Source: Bacillus vallismortis
Lineage (GTDB): Bacteria > Bacillota > Bacilli > Bacillales > Bacillaceae
DNA length: 64,000 nucleotides
Direction of reading: 5' to 3'
NCBI RefSeq assembly: GCF_004116955.1
Contig: NZ_CP026362.1
Span: 1,528,501 to 1,592,500 of the forward strand
Below are positions 55,504 to 62,566 of the stretch, in pieces (position 1 is the stretch's first letter; every line of letters begins with the position of its first letter). The notes beneath the pieces are model-generated. The model was not told the DNA's origin, searched no databases, and saw only the letters and a program-made list of their open reading frames with translations. The position numbers were made by a program, and so were the translations under genes.

Positions 55504-55716
55504 TCATCCACTTATTTTGTATTTGTTGTTTAGCCTTAAATATTCTAATGTCTTTTTAACGCTTAAATTGCTGCATTCCTTCTTCACTTTCTCGGAATAA
55601 CCCTTTGCACAATCTTCACAACAATTGAAGTCTACATAAGTTTTTTCATCGCTGATTCTAAGACAAATTGTTTTTCCGTTTATGTACTCTTTACAGATGT
55701 CACATATATGATTCAT
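55504..55716 (-). CDS. Zinc-finger-like protein, 70 aa
   Basis: ATG behind GGAGAGGGTTA. CxxC pairs in HICDICKEYINGKTICL and NCCEDCAKGY suggest a small zinc-binding protein. Unknown phage regulator. Confidence 0.6.
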   Translation of the reverse strand: MNHICDICKEYINGKTICLRISDEKTYVDFNCCEDCAKGYSEKVKKECSNLSVKKTLEYLRLNNKYKISG

Positions 55717-55844
55717 TAACCCTCTCCCTTTGCTCTAAGTTATTTTAATTATATACATATTATTTGTATTTGTCTATTGTTTTTTAATCTATTTTTCAAG
55801 AAGAGTAGGAGAGTTTCCTCCCCTACAGTACAATACGGCTGCTG

Positions 55845-56009
55845 CTAATGGTTTTCAGCTCGTTTATGAAATACACGAACAATTATTGCCGCTATGAAGA
55901 ATAAGGCAAACAATCCAAAAGCCATTGATCCATTCTTTAAAATTATCCCAAAGATCAACAATGCACAACCAGACAAAATAAATAGTATTTTACTTAAGAT
56001 ATTGATCAT
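55845..56009 (-). CDS. Candidate immunity protein, 54 aa, two helices
   Basis: ATG 56009 overlaps the stop of the secreted peptide precursor (ATGA). Two hydrophobic segments (ILFILSGCALLIFGIILK and FGLFALFFIAAIIVRVF) with basic ends. A small membrane protein directly coupled to a cysteine-rich secreted peptide gene fits a self-immunity protein. No family match could be made. Confidence 0.6.
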   Translation of the reverse strand: MINILSKILFILSGCALLIFGIILKNGSMAFGLFALFFIAAIIVRVFHKRAENH

Positions 56010-56764
56010 TTACACTTCTCCATACAATCAAAGAATGCATTTACACCAATAATACCAGCAGTATTTACACAAGCATAGCAAGCAGTTCCTGCTGTTGCTG
56101 GAACACCGGCTGTGCATGCAGCTCCACATAAAATAGCTAAACCAGTAATTGCCCATTGGCTAATATTCTTATCACCTAAGCAATCTGATACACATCCAGT
56201 CCAACTCTGAGTACTCATCATGTTAGATGAGCTTGTTTGATCTTCTAAAGATTTTTCTGTTTCAAAGACACCAGACTTGTCTTCATCCTTGACGCCATTA
56301 ATCCAATAACTCATTTCGTTTTGAGTGCTGCTGATTTTCTTCATATCAACTTCATAGTATTCTTCAATATTCATATCGCTATCAAATGAAACATTGAATG
56401 AACTAACTCTATCTACTTTTTCAGTGTCCACGTATAAATAAGTAACTGAATAAGTTACTGTACCATCATCATACTTGATAGCCCTAACTGATGCATTATC
56501 AAATACTTTTTCGTTTGATTTATGATACTTAATGTCTCCGTCTTCAATTGCCTTATTTGCCTTTGAAAGAAGTTTTTCCTTAGTCTTTTTGCTCACATCA
56601 ATAGTGTGATCTGCAATAAATTCTGCTTCTGATTTTACCTTACCCTTGTCAATATTATCTGTTGAGATTGTACTCTTCGCATCACTATTCTGAGGAAATG
56701 TTGCAAAGGCCAGCACAAATACGGCAACTAATGCTAAGATCGTTCGATAAAAAGACTTGTTCAT
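56006..56764 (-). CDS. Secreted precursor with cysteine-rich C-terminal peptide (halocin C8-like)
   Basis: 252 codons from ATG 56764 behind AAAGGGGTTATTTTA. Signal peptide MNKSFYRTILALVAVFVLAF. A hydrophilic pro-region of about 150 residues follows, then a compact C-terminal domain of about 65 residues with eight cysteines: TGCVSDCLG, ILCGAACTAGVPA, TACYACVN and FFDCMEKCK. The layout (signal, long pro-domain, glycine/alanine-rich eight-to-ten-Cys end) resembles halocin C8-type bacteriocins, whose pro-region gives immunity. Likely processed to an exported antimicrobial peptide. Confidence 0.7.
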   Translation of the reverse strand: MNKSFYRTILALVAVFVLAFATFPQNSDAKSTISTDNIDKGKVKSEAEFIADHTIDVSKKTKEKLLSKANKAIEDGDIKYHKSNEKVFDNASVRAIKYDDGTVTYSVTYLYVDTEKVDRVSSFNVSFDSDMNIEEYYEVDMKKISSTQNEMSYWINGVKDEDKSGVFETEKSLEDQTSSSNMMSTQSWTGCVSDCLGDKNISQWAITGLAILCGAACTAGVPATAGTACYACVNTAGIIGVNAFFDCMEKCK

Positions 56765-56951
56765 TAAAATAACCCCTTTGTAAAAATATAATTCTCGTCT
56801 GGCACCAATACTTATCAAACAGACAATCTCATAAATCACCTTCTTTCTTTAATAAATGCTACCAATCATATAAATAAATGTTAAGAAACAAAGGCGATTT
56901 TGAATAATAAGTATCACAGATGTCATTAACTCAAAGGGATATTGCTCACCT

Positions 56952-57149
56952 TTATAAACAACTTATGTAATTTTGTAATTCGTTAGATTTAGTAAAAACC
57001 TCACCGAATTTTTTGTCTATAGTTTTCCATTGCCTTTCAGTTGTTGAAGGTAACTCATTTTCAAGGTATATGAACAACTCATCGATTTTACTGCTAAGTT
57101 GATCCATATTTTGTACGAGAGTTTCTTTTATTGGATCAGATATTCGCAA
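56952..57149 (-). CDS. Small helical protein, 65 aa
   Basis: TTG 57149, 8 bases after GGAGG. Two amphipathic helices (LVQNMDQLSSKIDELFIYLE). Function unknown. 56840-56951 contains no gene. Confidence 0.55.
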   Translation of the reverse strand: MRISDPIKETLVQNMDQLSSKIDELFIYLENELPSTTERQWKTIDKKFGEVFTKSNELQNYISCL

Positions 57150-57163
57150 GGAGCCGTCCTCCT

Positions 57164-57403
57164 TTATGAAAAGATAGTTATAGCCTTGCCGTTATCATTT
57201 TTTATGTATGGGGAATATTTTCGCTCTAGGTAATTCCTTGACTTTCCTTCTCCCAGGCTTATATTATAAATATCCATTACTTTATGTACTTCATATGCTT
57301 GTTCTTTTGCATGCTCAGGTGATAGCGCCTCAATAACTAGAGACGCATTTTCACCTTTGCTATCTTTACACCTTACATAATACTTTTTCAATAAACATCC
57401 CAT
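57164..57403 (-). CDS. Hypothetical protein, 79 aa
   Basis: ATG after GAAAGGATA. Small soluble alpha/beta protein (KYYVRCKDSKGENASLVIEA). No motif recognised. Ends 14 bases before the next gene. Confidence 0.55.
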   Translation of the reverse strand: MGCLLKKYYVRCKDSKGENASLVIEALSPEHAKEQAYEVHKVMDIYNISLGEGKSRNYLERKYSPYIKNDNGKAITIFS

Positions 57404-57430
57404 TATCCTTTCGTTTTTTCTTGAAACAAT

Positions 57431-57796
57431 TTAATGAATCAAGCCTCGATATGTATTTGAATTGTGTAGATCGATTAGGTTAGTTAACTGCTCGATTTCC
57501 TTACTCATCGCATAACATTGATCAACATAAAATTTCTTTGGCATAATCACAAACCGGCCATCTTTAAATCCTTCCGCACCGGCTTCTTGCATTGCTGCAG
57601 GAAAGATATCAATTAGACTCCCTTTCTTAAAGCTCTCAATATACTCATCTACTGAAATAGTGTGCAAAACCTTAATTAATACTCCATTGGTCTTTTCATC
57701 GTTATGTACGTAAATGCTTTGTGTATGTGGTTCAATAACTACAAAATCAAGAGCGTTTACCAAGTCAATTTTTTCTTGATCAGTTAGCATACTCAC
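57431..57796 (-). CDS. Hypothetical protein, 121 aa
   Basis: Start overlaps the previous gene's stop by four bases. Soluble, acidic; includes MLTDQEKIDLVNALDFVVIE. Unknown phage protein. Confidence 0.6.
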   Translation of the reverse strand: MSMLTDQEKIDLVNALDFVVIEPHTQSIYVHNDEKTNGVLIKVLHTISVDEYIESFKKGSLIDIFPAAMQEAGAEGFKDGRFVIMPKKFYVDQCYAMSKEIEQLTNLIDLHNSNTYRGLIH

Positions 57797-58011
57797 TCTC
57801 CTTTTAAATACGACTTGAAAAACTCACTTAAGTTATCAGCCATAGCTGCAGCAACTTCAGAAAAGTATTTATGTCTTTTCTCCTCTGATTTCAAAAACTC
57901 AACTGTCGTTTCTGCAATTTCTTTAATCCTGTCTTCTTTGATATTTCCATTCCTAACACGCTCTTTAATTTCCTCAGCCTCTCTTTTTAAAGACTCTGGG
58001 TAACTATCCAT
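57793..58011 (-). CDS. Helical protein, 72 aa
   Basis: ATG 58011 behind AAGGTGGAGAGA is chosen over the longer frame. Strongly helical and charged (ESLKREAEEIKERVRNGNIK). Coupled to the 121-aa gene. Function unknown. Confidence 0.6.
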   Translation of the reverse strand: MDSYPESLKREAEEIKERVRNGNIKEDRIKEIAETTVEFLKSEEKRHKYFSEVAAAMADNLSEFFKSYLKGE

Positions 58012-58062
58012 TCTCTCCACCTTCAATTTCCTCTTATTTTGAATTTGTGTAAAAGACAAATT

Positions 58063-59550
58063 TTATTCAGATTCTTTATTAACGTATGTATGTATTAATT
58101 CCTTGAATATTGATTCAAGTACAGTTACAGTAATTGAGTTGCCGGCTTGCTTGTACAACTGCGAATTACTAATTCCCACTGATAAAGCTTTCTCAAAATC
58201 TTCTTCATCAAATGCTTGCAGCCTCCAACATTCTAATGGAGTGAGCTTTCTAATTCTGTATTTTGGGTATTCGCCAATTGCTACACCATGACGATCAATT
58301 GTATTAACAGTGAAGGCTGGTTCATCGTCTTTTTTAAAACGTCTGCCATTCTGTCTTTTTTCTTCCCTTTCTGGAGTTAAGACGGGTCTTATTTCAGGGG
58401 TTGACACAGTAATTTTCACCCCTTCACCCTTGTTTGTTGTTAAAGTTGGACTTAGCCCATTTGAATTGTAAACTTGACCATTCATTCCTTTTCCAGAAGG
58501 ATTAATATTACCAACATACTCAACAGCAATTTTAGGTTCTCTATGACCTCCTCCCATAGTTGTTAATGTTGGTGACACCCCATCAGGCGAGTACACTCTT
58601 TTAATTGCATCATGTCCCTTTAGATCAACATGACCAACCATTACTGGATTGATCTCTAAAATTTTCGGCTCAGTATTTCCTCCAATACCTAACCCGCTAG
58701 GTGTTGGACACAAACCATTTGTTGAATAGACTCTTTTCTTTTGATCATGTCCATTAATATTAACTCTCCCAACGAGTTTACAACCTGTGGAATCATTTAT
58801 TTCTTTGACGCCATTTCTCTCTAATTCAGCAATTAGACCCTTTGTTTTTTTCTCGGTTAAGTAATACTTCTCATCAACACAATCCTCAAGAATTTCTCGC
58901 AACCTCTTCCCAACAACAACCTGTAAAGGCCATCTAAAAGTAAAACTTTTTATATTTAATTCTTTCAATCTCTTTTTTCCCTTACTTAAAACATCGTTCC
59001 TTCCCTTATCCAAAAACCATTCGTCATTTTCAATTAAATCTTCTCGAATCCCAATTATGTATATGCGCTCACGATTCTGAGGGACATTGAAGAATTTTGA
59101 GTTAAGCAGTTCTAGATCAATTCTGTAACCAACCTCACTAAAAGCTTCTGCCATCACATTCAAAGTGTTGCCTTTATCATGATTAATTAACCCTTTAACG
59201 TTCTCAAAAATAAAGAACTTTGGTTGCTTTTCCTTAAGAGTCTCAATGTATTGAAAAAATAAAGTTCCTCTTGTGTCTTCAAACCCTCTCCTATGGCCGG
59301 CAATACTAAAGCTTTGACAAGGTGACCCTCCAACTAAAAGATCAAATTCAGGCAAAAACGTTTTATCTATCTTACTTACATCACCGTAGTTTAACTGCTC
59401 ATCAACGTTGTGAATTGCGCAATATGACTTAATAGCATATTTATCAATTTCACTAAAGCCAACTAGTTCATATTCAACCCCAATGTTTCTTAGTGCAGCT
59501 TCAAATGCACCGATTCCACTAAAAAGACTCATTACTCGTAGTTTGTTCAA
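58063..59550 (-). CDS. Multispecific DNA cytosine-5 methyltransferase
   Basis: 495 codons, TTG 59550, 7 bases after GGAGG. Motif I LFSGIGAFEAAL, motif IV GGSPCQSFSIAG with the catalytic Cys, motif VI FENVKG, motif VIII QNRERIYIIG, and motifs IX/X near the end (LTPLECWRLQAF, KQAGNSITV). The variable region between VIII and IX is long and contains three related units, each with a G-V/N...RVYS...GLSPT pattern, as in the multispecific enzymes of SPbeta, phi3T and rho11. No cognate restriction enzyme; likely anti-restriction. Confidence 0.93.
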   Translation of the reverse strand: MNKLRVMSLFSGIGAFEAALRNIGVEYELVGFSEIDKYAIKSYCAIHNVDEQLNYGDVSKIDKTFLPEFDLLVGGSPCQSFSIAGHRRGFEDTRGTLFFQYIETLKEKQPKFFIFENVKGLINHDKGNTLNVMAEAFSEVGYRIDLELLNSKFFNVPQNRERIYIIGIREDLIENDEWFLDKGRNDVLSKGKKRLKELNIKSFTFRWPLQVVVGKRLREILEDCVDEKYYLTEKKTKGLIAELERNGVKEINDSTGCKLVGRVNINGHDQKKRVYSTNGLCPTPSGLGIGGNTEPKILEINPVMVGHVDLKGHDAIKRVYSPDGVSPTLTTMGGGHREPKIAVEYVGNINPSGKGMNGQVYNSNGLSPTLTTNKGEGVKITVSTPEIRPVLTPEREEKRQNGRRFKKDDEPAFTVNTIDRHGVAIGEYPKYRIRKLTPLECWRLQAFDEEDFEKALSVGISNSQLYKQAGNSITVTVLESIFKELIHTYVNKESE

Positions 59551-59598
59551 TAAATAACCTCCATTTATTTTATTTTTATTCTAAATAAAATTGATCTT

Positions 59599-59868
59599 TT
59601 ATTTAGATTGTACAAAATACCCAATACAACCTGGCTTTTCAGGTTTTAATTCGCCCCAAACGTTGTTGTTCTTGTCTATAATTTGAAGCTTATATTTATT
59701 GCCTGTTCTCTTCTCGACTAACTCTAATGCATACTCATCAATACATTTTTGAACTTCATATTCATTGAAAGTCCAAAATGCCGAGTCTTCTAATAACCGA
59801 TGTAATTGCAATGACATTTTTCTACGCAACTCTAATATTTGATCTCTAAATTTTATTTTGAGCCTCAT
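59599..59868 (-). CDS. Hypothetical protein, 89 aa
   Basis: ATG behind AAAAGGGTGAAAA. Basic, helical N-terminus (MRLKIKFRDQILELRRKMSL) and a short beta-rich end. Unknown phage protein near the methyltransferase. Confidence 0.6.
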   Translation of the reverse strand: MRLKIKFRDQILELRRKMSLQLHRLLEDSAFWTFNEYEVQKCIDEYALELVEKRTGNKYKLQIIDKNNNVWGELKPEKPGCIGYFVQSK

Positions 59869-59900
59869 TTTTTCACCCTTTTCTAAATAAATGAGATATT

Positions 59901-60419
59901 TTAAAGTAATTTTCGTTCAATCTCTTCCCAGTTCATAACACGAATAAATCTGTTGTCATTCCTGTTATGGGGAGCATCAAATAGAATCTTCATTCCTTCA
60001 AATGATTCTAAGTTATGTATTCCGTCATCTATCATGATGTCTGCTTTAATTATGCTTTTATTGCCACAAAGCACTACATTGCTATGTGGGATAAATGAAA
60101 AATGCTTAGTGAGCCATTCAAGCTTTGCTTTAAGGGACTCTGGATGGTTTGTTGCAGTAGTCACAACATATACTTCATATTTCTTCATCAGTTCTTTTAC
60201 TACTCTTTGGCTGCCTTCTATAACATCAAGATTTCTGAACAAATCGTAATCTAAATGTCTATAAACATTATTGTTGGTATTTGTATATTTTTTTATATCC
60301 CAGCATAGGATGTCTTCCTCTTTCAGAAAAGGATCATCGTGTGTGTTAATGTTAGCTACCCAATCACTTAGTAAATCAGCTAAGACCTGATCCATGTCAA
60401 TTGCAATTACTTTCTTCAT
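59901..60419 (-). CDS. 5'(3')-deoxyribonucleotidase-like HAD phosphatase
   Basis: 172 codons. HAD motif I is IAIDMDQVLADLLSDWV (nucleophile Asp plus Asp+2). VVTTATNHPE is motif II, and IMIDDGIHNLESF motif IV, in the NT5C type. It dephosphorylates deoxynucleoside monophosphates, perhaps to tune the dNTP pool or remove dUMP. Follows the kinase gene at 60428 directly. Confidence 0.85.
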   Translation of the reverse strand: MKKVIAIDMDQVLADLLSDWVANINTHDDPFLKEEDILCWDIKKYTNTNNNVYRHLDYDLFRNLDVIEGSQRVVKELMKKYEVYVVTTATNHPESLKAKLEWLTKHFSFIPHSNVVLCGNKSIIKADIMIDDGIHNLESFEGMKILFDAPHNRNDNRFIRVMNWEEIERKLL

Positions 60420-60427
60420 AAATTCCT

Positions 60428-60925
60428 CTATTCCACTAAAAAGATTATGTCTTTAGCAATTTCGTCACTTGACCATTGTCCAGTATCCCATGAATATGTA
60501 TGTAATCCCGCATTGCTCATAACTTCTCTATACAACTCTAAAATTGAATCAATGTCTTTTCCTTCTATATACTCATCTCCCCGTACGTTTAACCGTTCCT
60601 TAATAATGCTTGGATCAGCATGTAAGTATACAACCTTCGTTTTTGCTTTAATTTTATCCTCAATAAATCTAAGCTGTTGCTCTGTAAGGATCGAGTAATC
60701 TTTGAATTTCTTTGCATATACCAAGTTAGAATAAACAAACCTGTCAATAATCACATTGTCTTCGTCAGCTAATTTGTTGAAGTGCTCAAATAATTTCACA
60801 TTCCCGCTTGTGGCCAACTCAAAGCTTGAACCTTTGATAATTGGGTACTTCAGTTCTTTACTTAGCTTTGATGCAACTGTTGATTTGAAGCAACAGTCAG
60901 GCCCCTCCAAGATAATTAATGCCAT
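60428..60925 (-). CDS. yorR: Deoxynucleotide kinase-like protein (YorR type)
   Basis: 165 codons; thymidylate kinase-like fold. The P-loop reads EGPDCCFKST, keeping Lys-Ser-Thr but not the glycine before the lysine. DRFVYSNLVYAKKF is the DR motif, and ADPSIIKERLNVRGDEYIEG the lid region. Resembles SPbeta YorR. ATG overlaps the stop of the upstream small gene by one base. Substrate not determinable. Confidence 0.8.
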   Translation of the reverse strand: MALIILEGPDCCFKSTVASKLSKELKYPIIKGSSFELATSGNVKLFEHFNKLADEDNVIIDRFVYSNLVYAKKFKDYSILTEQQLRFIEDKIKAKTKVVYLHADPSIIKERLNVRGDEYIEGKDIDSILELYREVMSNAGLHTYSWDTGQWSSDEIAKDIIFLVE

Positions 60926-61080
60926 TAATCCTCCACCTTTCTTATTTTATGAAATCCAACAACCTGGTAAGTACCATCAGGATACTTCACTTCCACCTGA
61001 TTGTATCGATAATCAACTTTCGCAACAGCTCCAATCTCATCTGTAAAATCAACAATCACCTTTTGACCTTTCTTAAACAT
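60925..61080 (-). CDS. Small SH3-like protein, 51 aa
   Basis: KOW/SH3-like pattern: MFKKGQKVIVDFTDEIGAVA followed by VKYPDGTYQVVGFHKI. Coupled by overlap to both neighbours. Two similar-looking small genes (61073-61288 and 61555-61713) lie upstream, so this is a family of tiny barrel proteins. Function unknown. Confidence 0.6.
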   Translation of the reverse strand: MFKKGQKVIVDFTDEIGAVAKVDYRYNQVEVKYPDGTYQVVGFHKIRKVED

Positions 61081-61288
61081 AAGTTAAACCTCCCTTTAGT
61101 GGTGTTAATTCATGTTCTTTAAAGTAAGTAATGTCACCTGTTTCATCGCTAACTACATAGTCATATGTAGCTGAATGTAAATGCTCGATAATCTTTCCTT
61201 TTCTCCCCACATGATGCGGGCATCCATATCGTGCATTATTGTTAATTTCTACAGCTAGTCCAACAGGATAACTCCAGTATTTAGGCAA
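61073..61288 (-). CDS. Small SH3-like protein, 71 aa
   Basis: TTG 61288 is preferred, with GGAGG 10 bases before; TTG 61309 is an alternative. Contains YPVGLAVEINNNARYGCPHH and GRKGKIIEHLHSATYDYVVS, a KOW-like barrel. Overlaps the following gene by eight bases. Confidence 0.6.
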   Translation of the reverse strand: MPKYWSYPVGLAVEINNNARYGCPHHVGRKGKIIEHLHSATYDYVVSDETGDITYFKEHELTPLKGGLTYV

Positions 61289-61320
61289 TTTAATACCACC
61301 TCCCCTCAATAAAAAACCTC

Positions 61321-61527
61321 TTAATCTTCTGTTACTATTCTAGAAACCTGTTTTTCATTAAACCCAAGGGACGACAAGAACCTCTTAAAATCATCTAACA
61401 ACAATCCAGGGATTTCCCCTTTATGTTCTTCGATAATGGACGGTTTATAAGTCTTATATAATTTGGTCACCTGCCCATATTCGTCTGTGAATGACATTTC
61501 AATTTGAATACACTTCAATTGTCTCAC
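61321..61527 (-). CDS. Hypothetical protein, up to 68 aa
   Basis: GTG 61527 or TTG 61518 may be the start. Soluble mixed alpha/beta protein (KCIQIEMSFTDEYGQVTKLY). Unknown. Confidence 0.55.
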   Translation of the reverse strand: MRQLKCIQIEMSFTDEYGQVTKLYKTYKPSIIEEHKGEIPGLLLDDFKRFLSSLGFNEKQVSRIVTED

Positions 61528-61554
61528 CCTATTTTTTAATTTTGTCTTGAAATT

Positions 61555-61713
61555 TTAACTGCTTGTTGCCATAACAATATCATCAAAACGCCTTTCATCA
61601 TAAGTTCCATCATAATAACAAAGTTCAACTGTCTTTGTTTCTGGATAGATCGCTTCAATAACCCCGTACTCTCCAGTTGATTTGACCTTTGCCTCTTTAT
61701 CTAAAATGAACAT
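61555..61713 (-). CDS. Small SH3-like protein, 52 aa
   Basis: ATG 61713 behind GAGAGAGTGAAGAGG. MFILDKEAKVKSTGEYGVIE then VELCYYDGTYDERRFDDIVM, the same barrel-like pattern as the 51-aa gene downstream. Unknown role. Confidence 0.6.
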   Translation of the reverse strand: MFILDKEAKVKSTGEYGVIEAIYPETKTVELCYYDGTYDERRFDDIVMATSS

Positions 61714-61821
61714 CCTCTTCACTCTCTCTATGTAATAGTTTTCCTTGGGATATATTTCATGATATGTATTCCATCGAACGAATTGTTGAAATGTTTATAC
61801 CTTTCAATTATTTAGACCGAT

Positions 61822-62538
61822 TTACCAGCTCACTCTGACAGTCTTACGGCCAAATGCCTTTGCTTCTTTTTCACTGTCCATCAGAATATCAATTCGATTG
61901 TTTTTAATATCCCCTCCTGTATCTATTGCATATGCATGAAAACTATTTCCTTCATATGAAACTTGCACTAATGAATACAAAGGAATTACTTCTGGATCCA
62001 CAGCAATTATTCTTTTTCCATTGTAATAGGATGTGTTTGATACATCATAGCCGGTTTTTGTTTTCCCTGTGCAACCTGTAGAACAAAATGCTGTGTAAGC
62101 TGTGGCAACAACTTCATGACTCTTCACTGCCTTGGTATTAGTACTTTTAGAAGCTGATTTATCTCCACTCCTCTTTTTGTTGGTTTTTTGTACTTTTTTT
62201 GTTTTTGTATGTTTTGCAGCTTTTTTATTTTCTTCTGTTAGATATGTAATCTTCGCATTAAGATACTTTTTTCTACTTTCAGCCTGTTTTTCTTCCTCAC
62301 TCTTTAGCCTGGGAAGGATTCTTGGAACGTCAATTTCATGAATAAGTTTTTGCCTCACCTCTTCTTTATTTAGATAAAATGACTCTTTTATTAAGACTTG
62401 ACTATCTTGATGTGTATACAAGTTTTTAGCGCTATATACGAGCCCTACTCCTAACAAACCAATTGTAGCAAAAAGTGTCATTTCGTTAATTCTATGATAT
62501 ACATATTTTTTGTGTTTGTCTATAAGTTTTTTGAAAAT
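61822..62538 (-). CDS. yorM: 3D-domain protein (YorM-like), apparent ATT start
   Basis: ATT at 62538, 8 bases after AGGAG, gives a protein starting FKKLIDKHKKYVYHRI after the initiator; the ATG at 62556 lies upstream but has no ribosome site. N-terminal membrane helix (LFATIGLLGVGLVYSA), a basic Lys/Thr-rich linker, then the 3D domain (IIAVDPEVIPLYSLVQVSY, AYAIDTGGDIKNNRIDILMD with three Asp), found in peptidoglycan-cleaving enzymes. Probably a cell-wall-acting phage protein. Confidence 0.8.
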   Translation of the reverse strand: MFKKLIDKHKKYVYHRINEMTLFATIGLLGVGLVYSAKNLYTHQDSQVLIKESFYLNKEEVRQKLIHEIDVPRILPRLKSEEEKQAESRKKYLNAKITYLTEENKKAAKHTKTKKVQKTNKKRSGDKSASKSTNTKAVKSHEVVATAYTAFCSTGCTGKTKTGYDVSNTSYYNGKRIIAVDPEVIPLYSLVQVSYEGNSFHAYAIDTGGDIKNNRIDILMDSEKEAKAFGRKTVRVSW

Positions 62539-62566
62539 TTTCGTCTCTCCTATCATCAGCTAAGAT

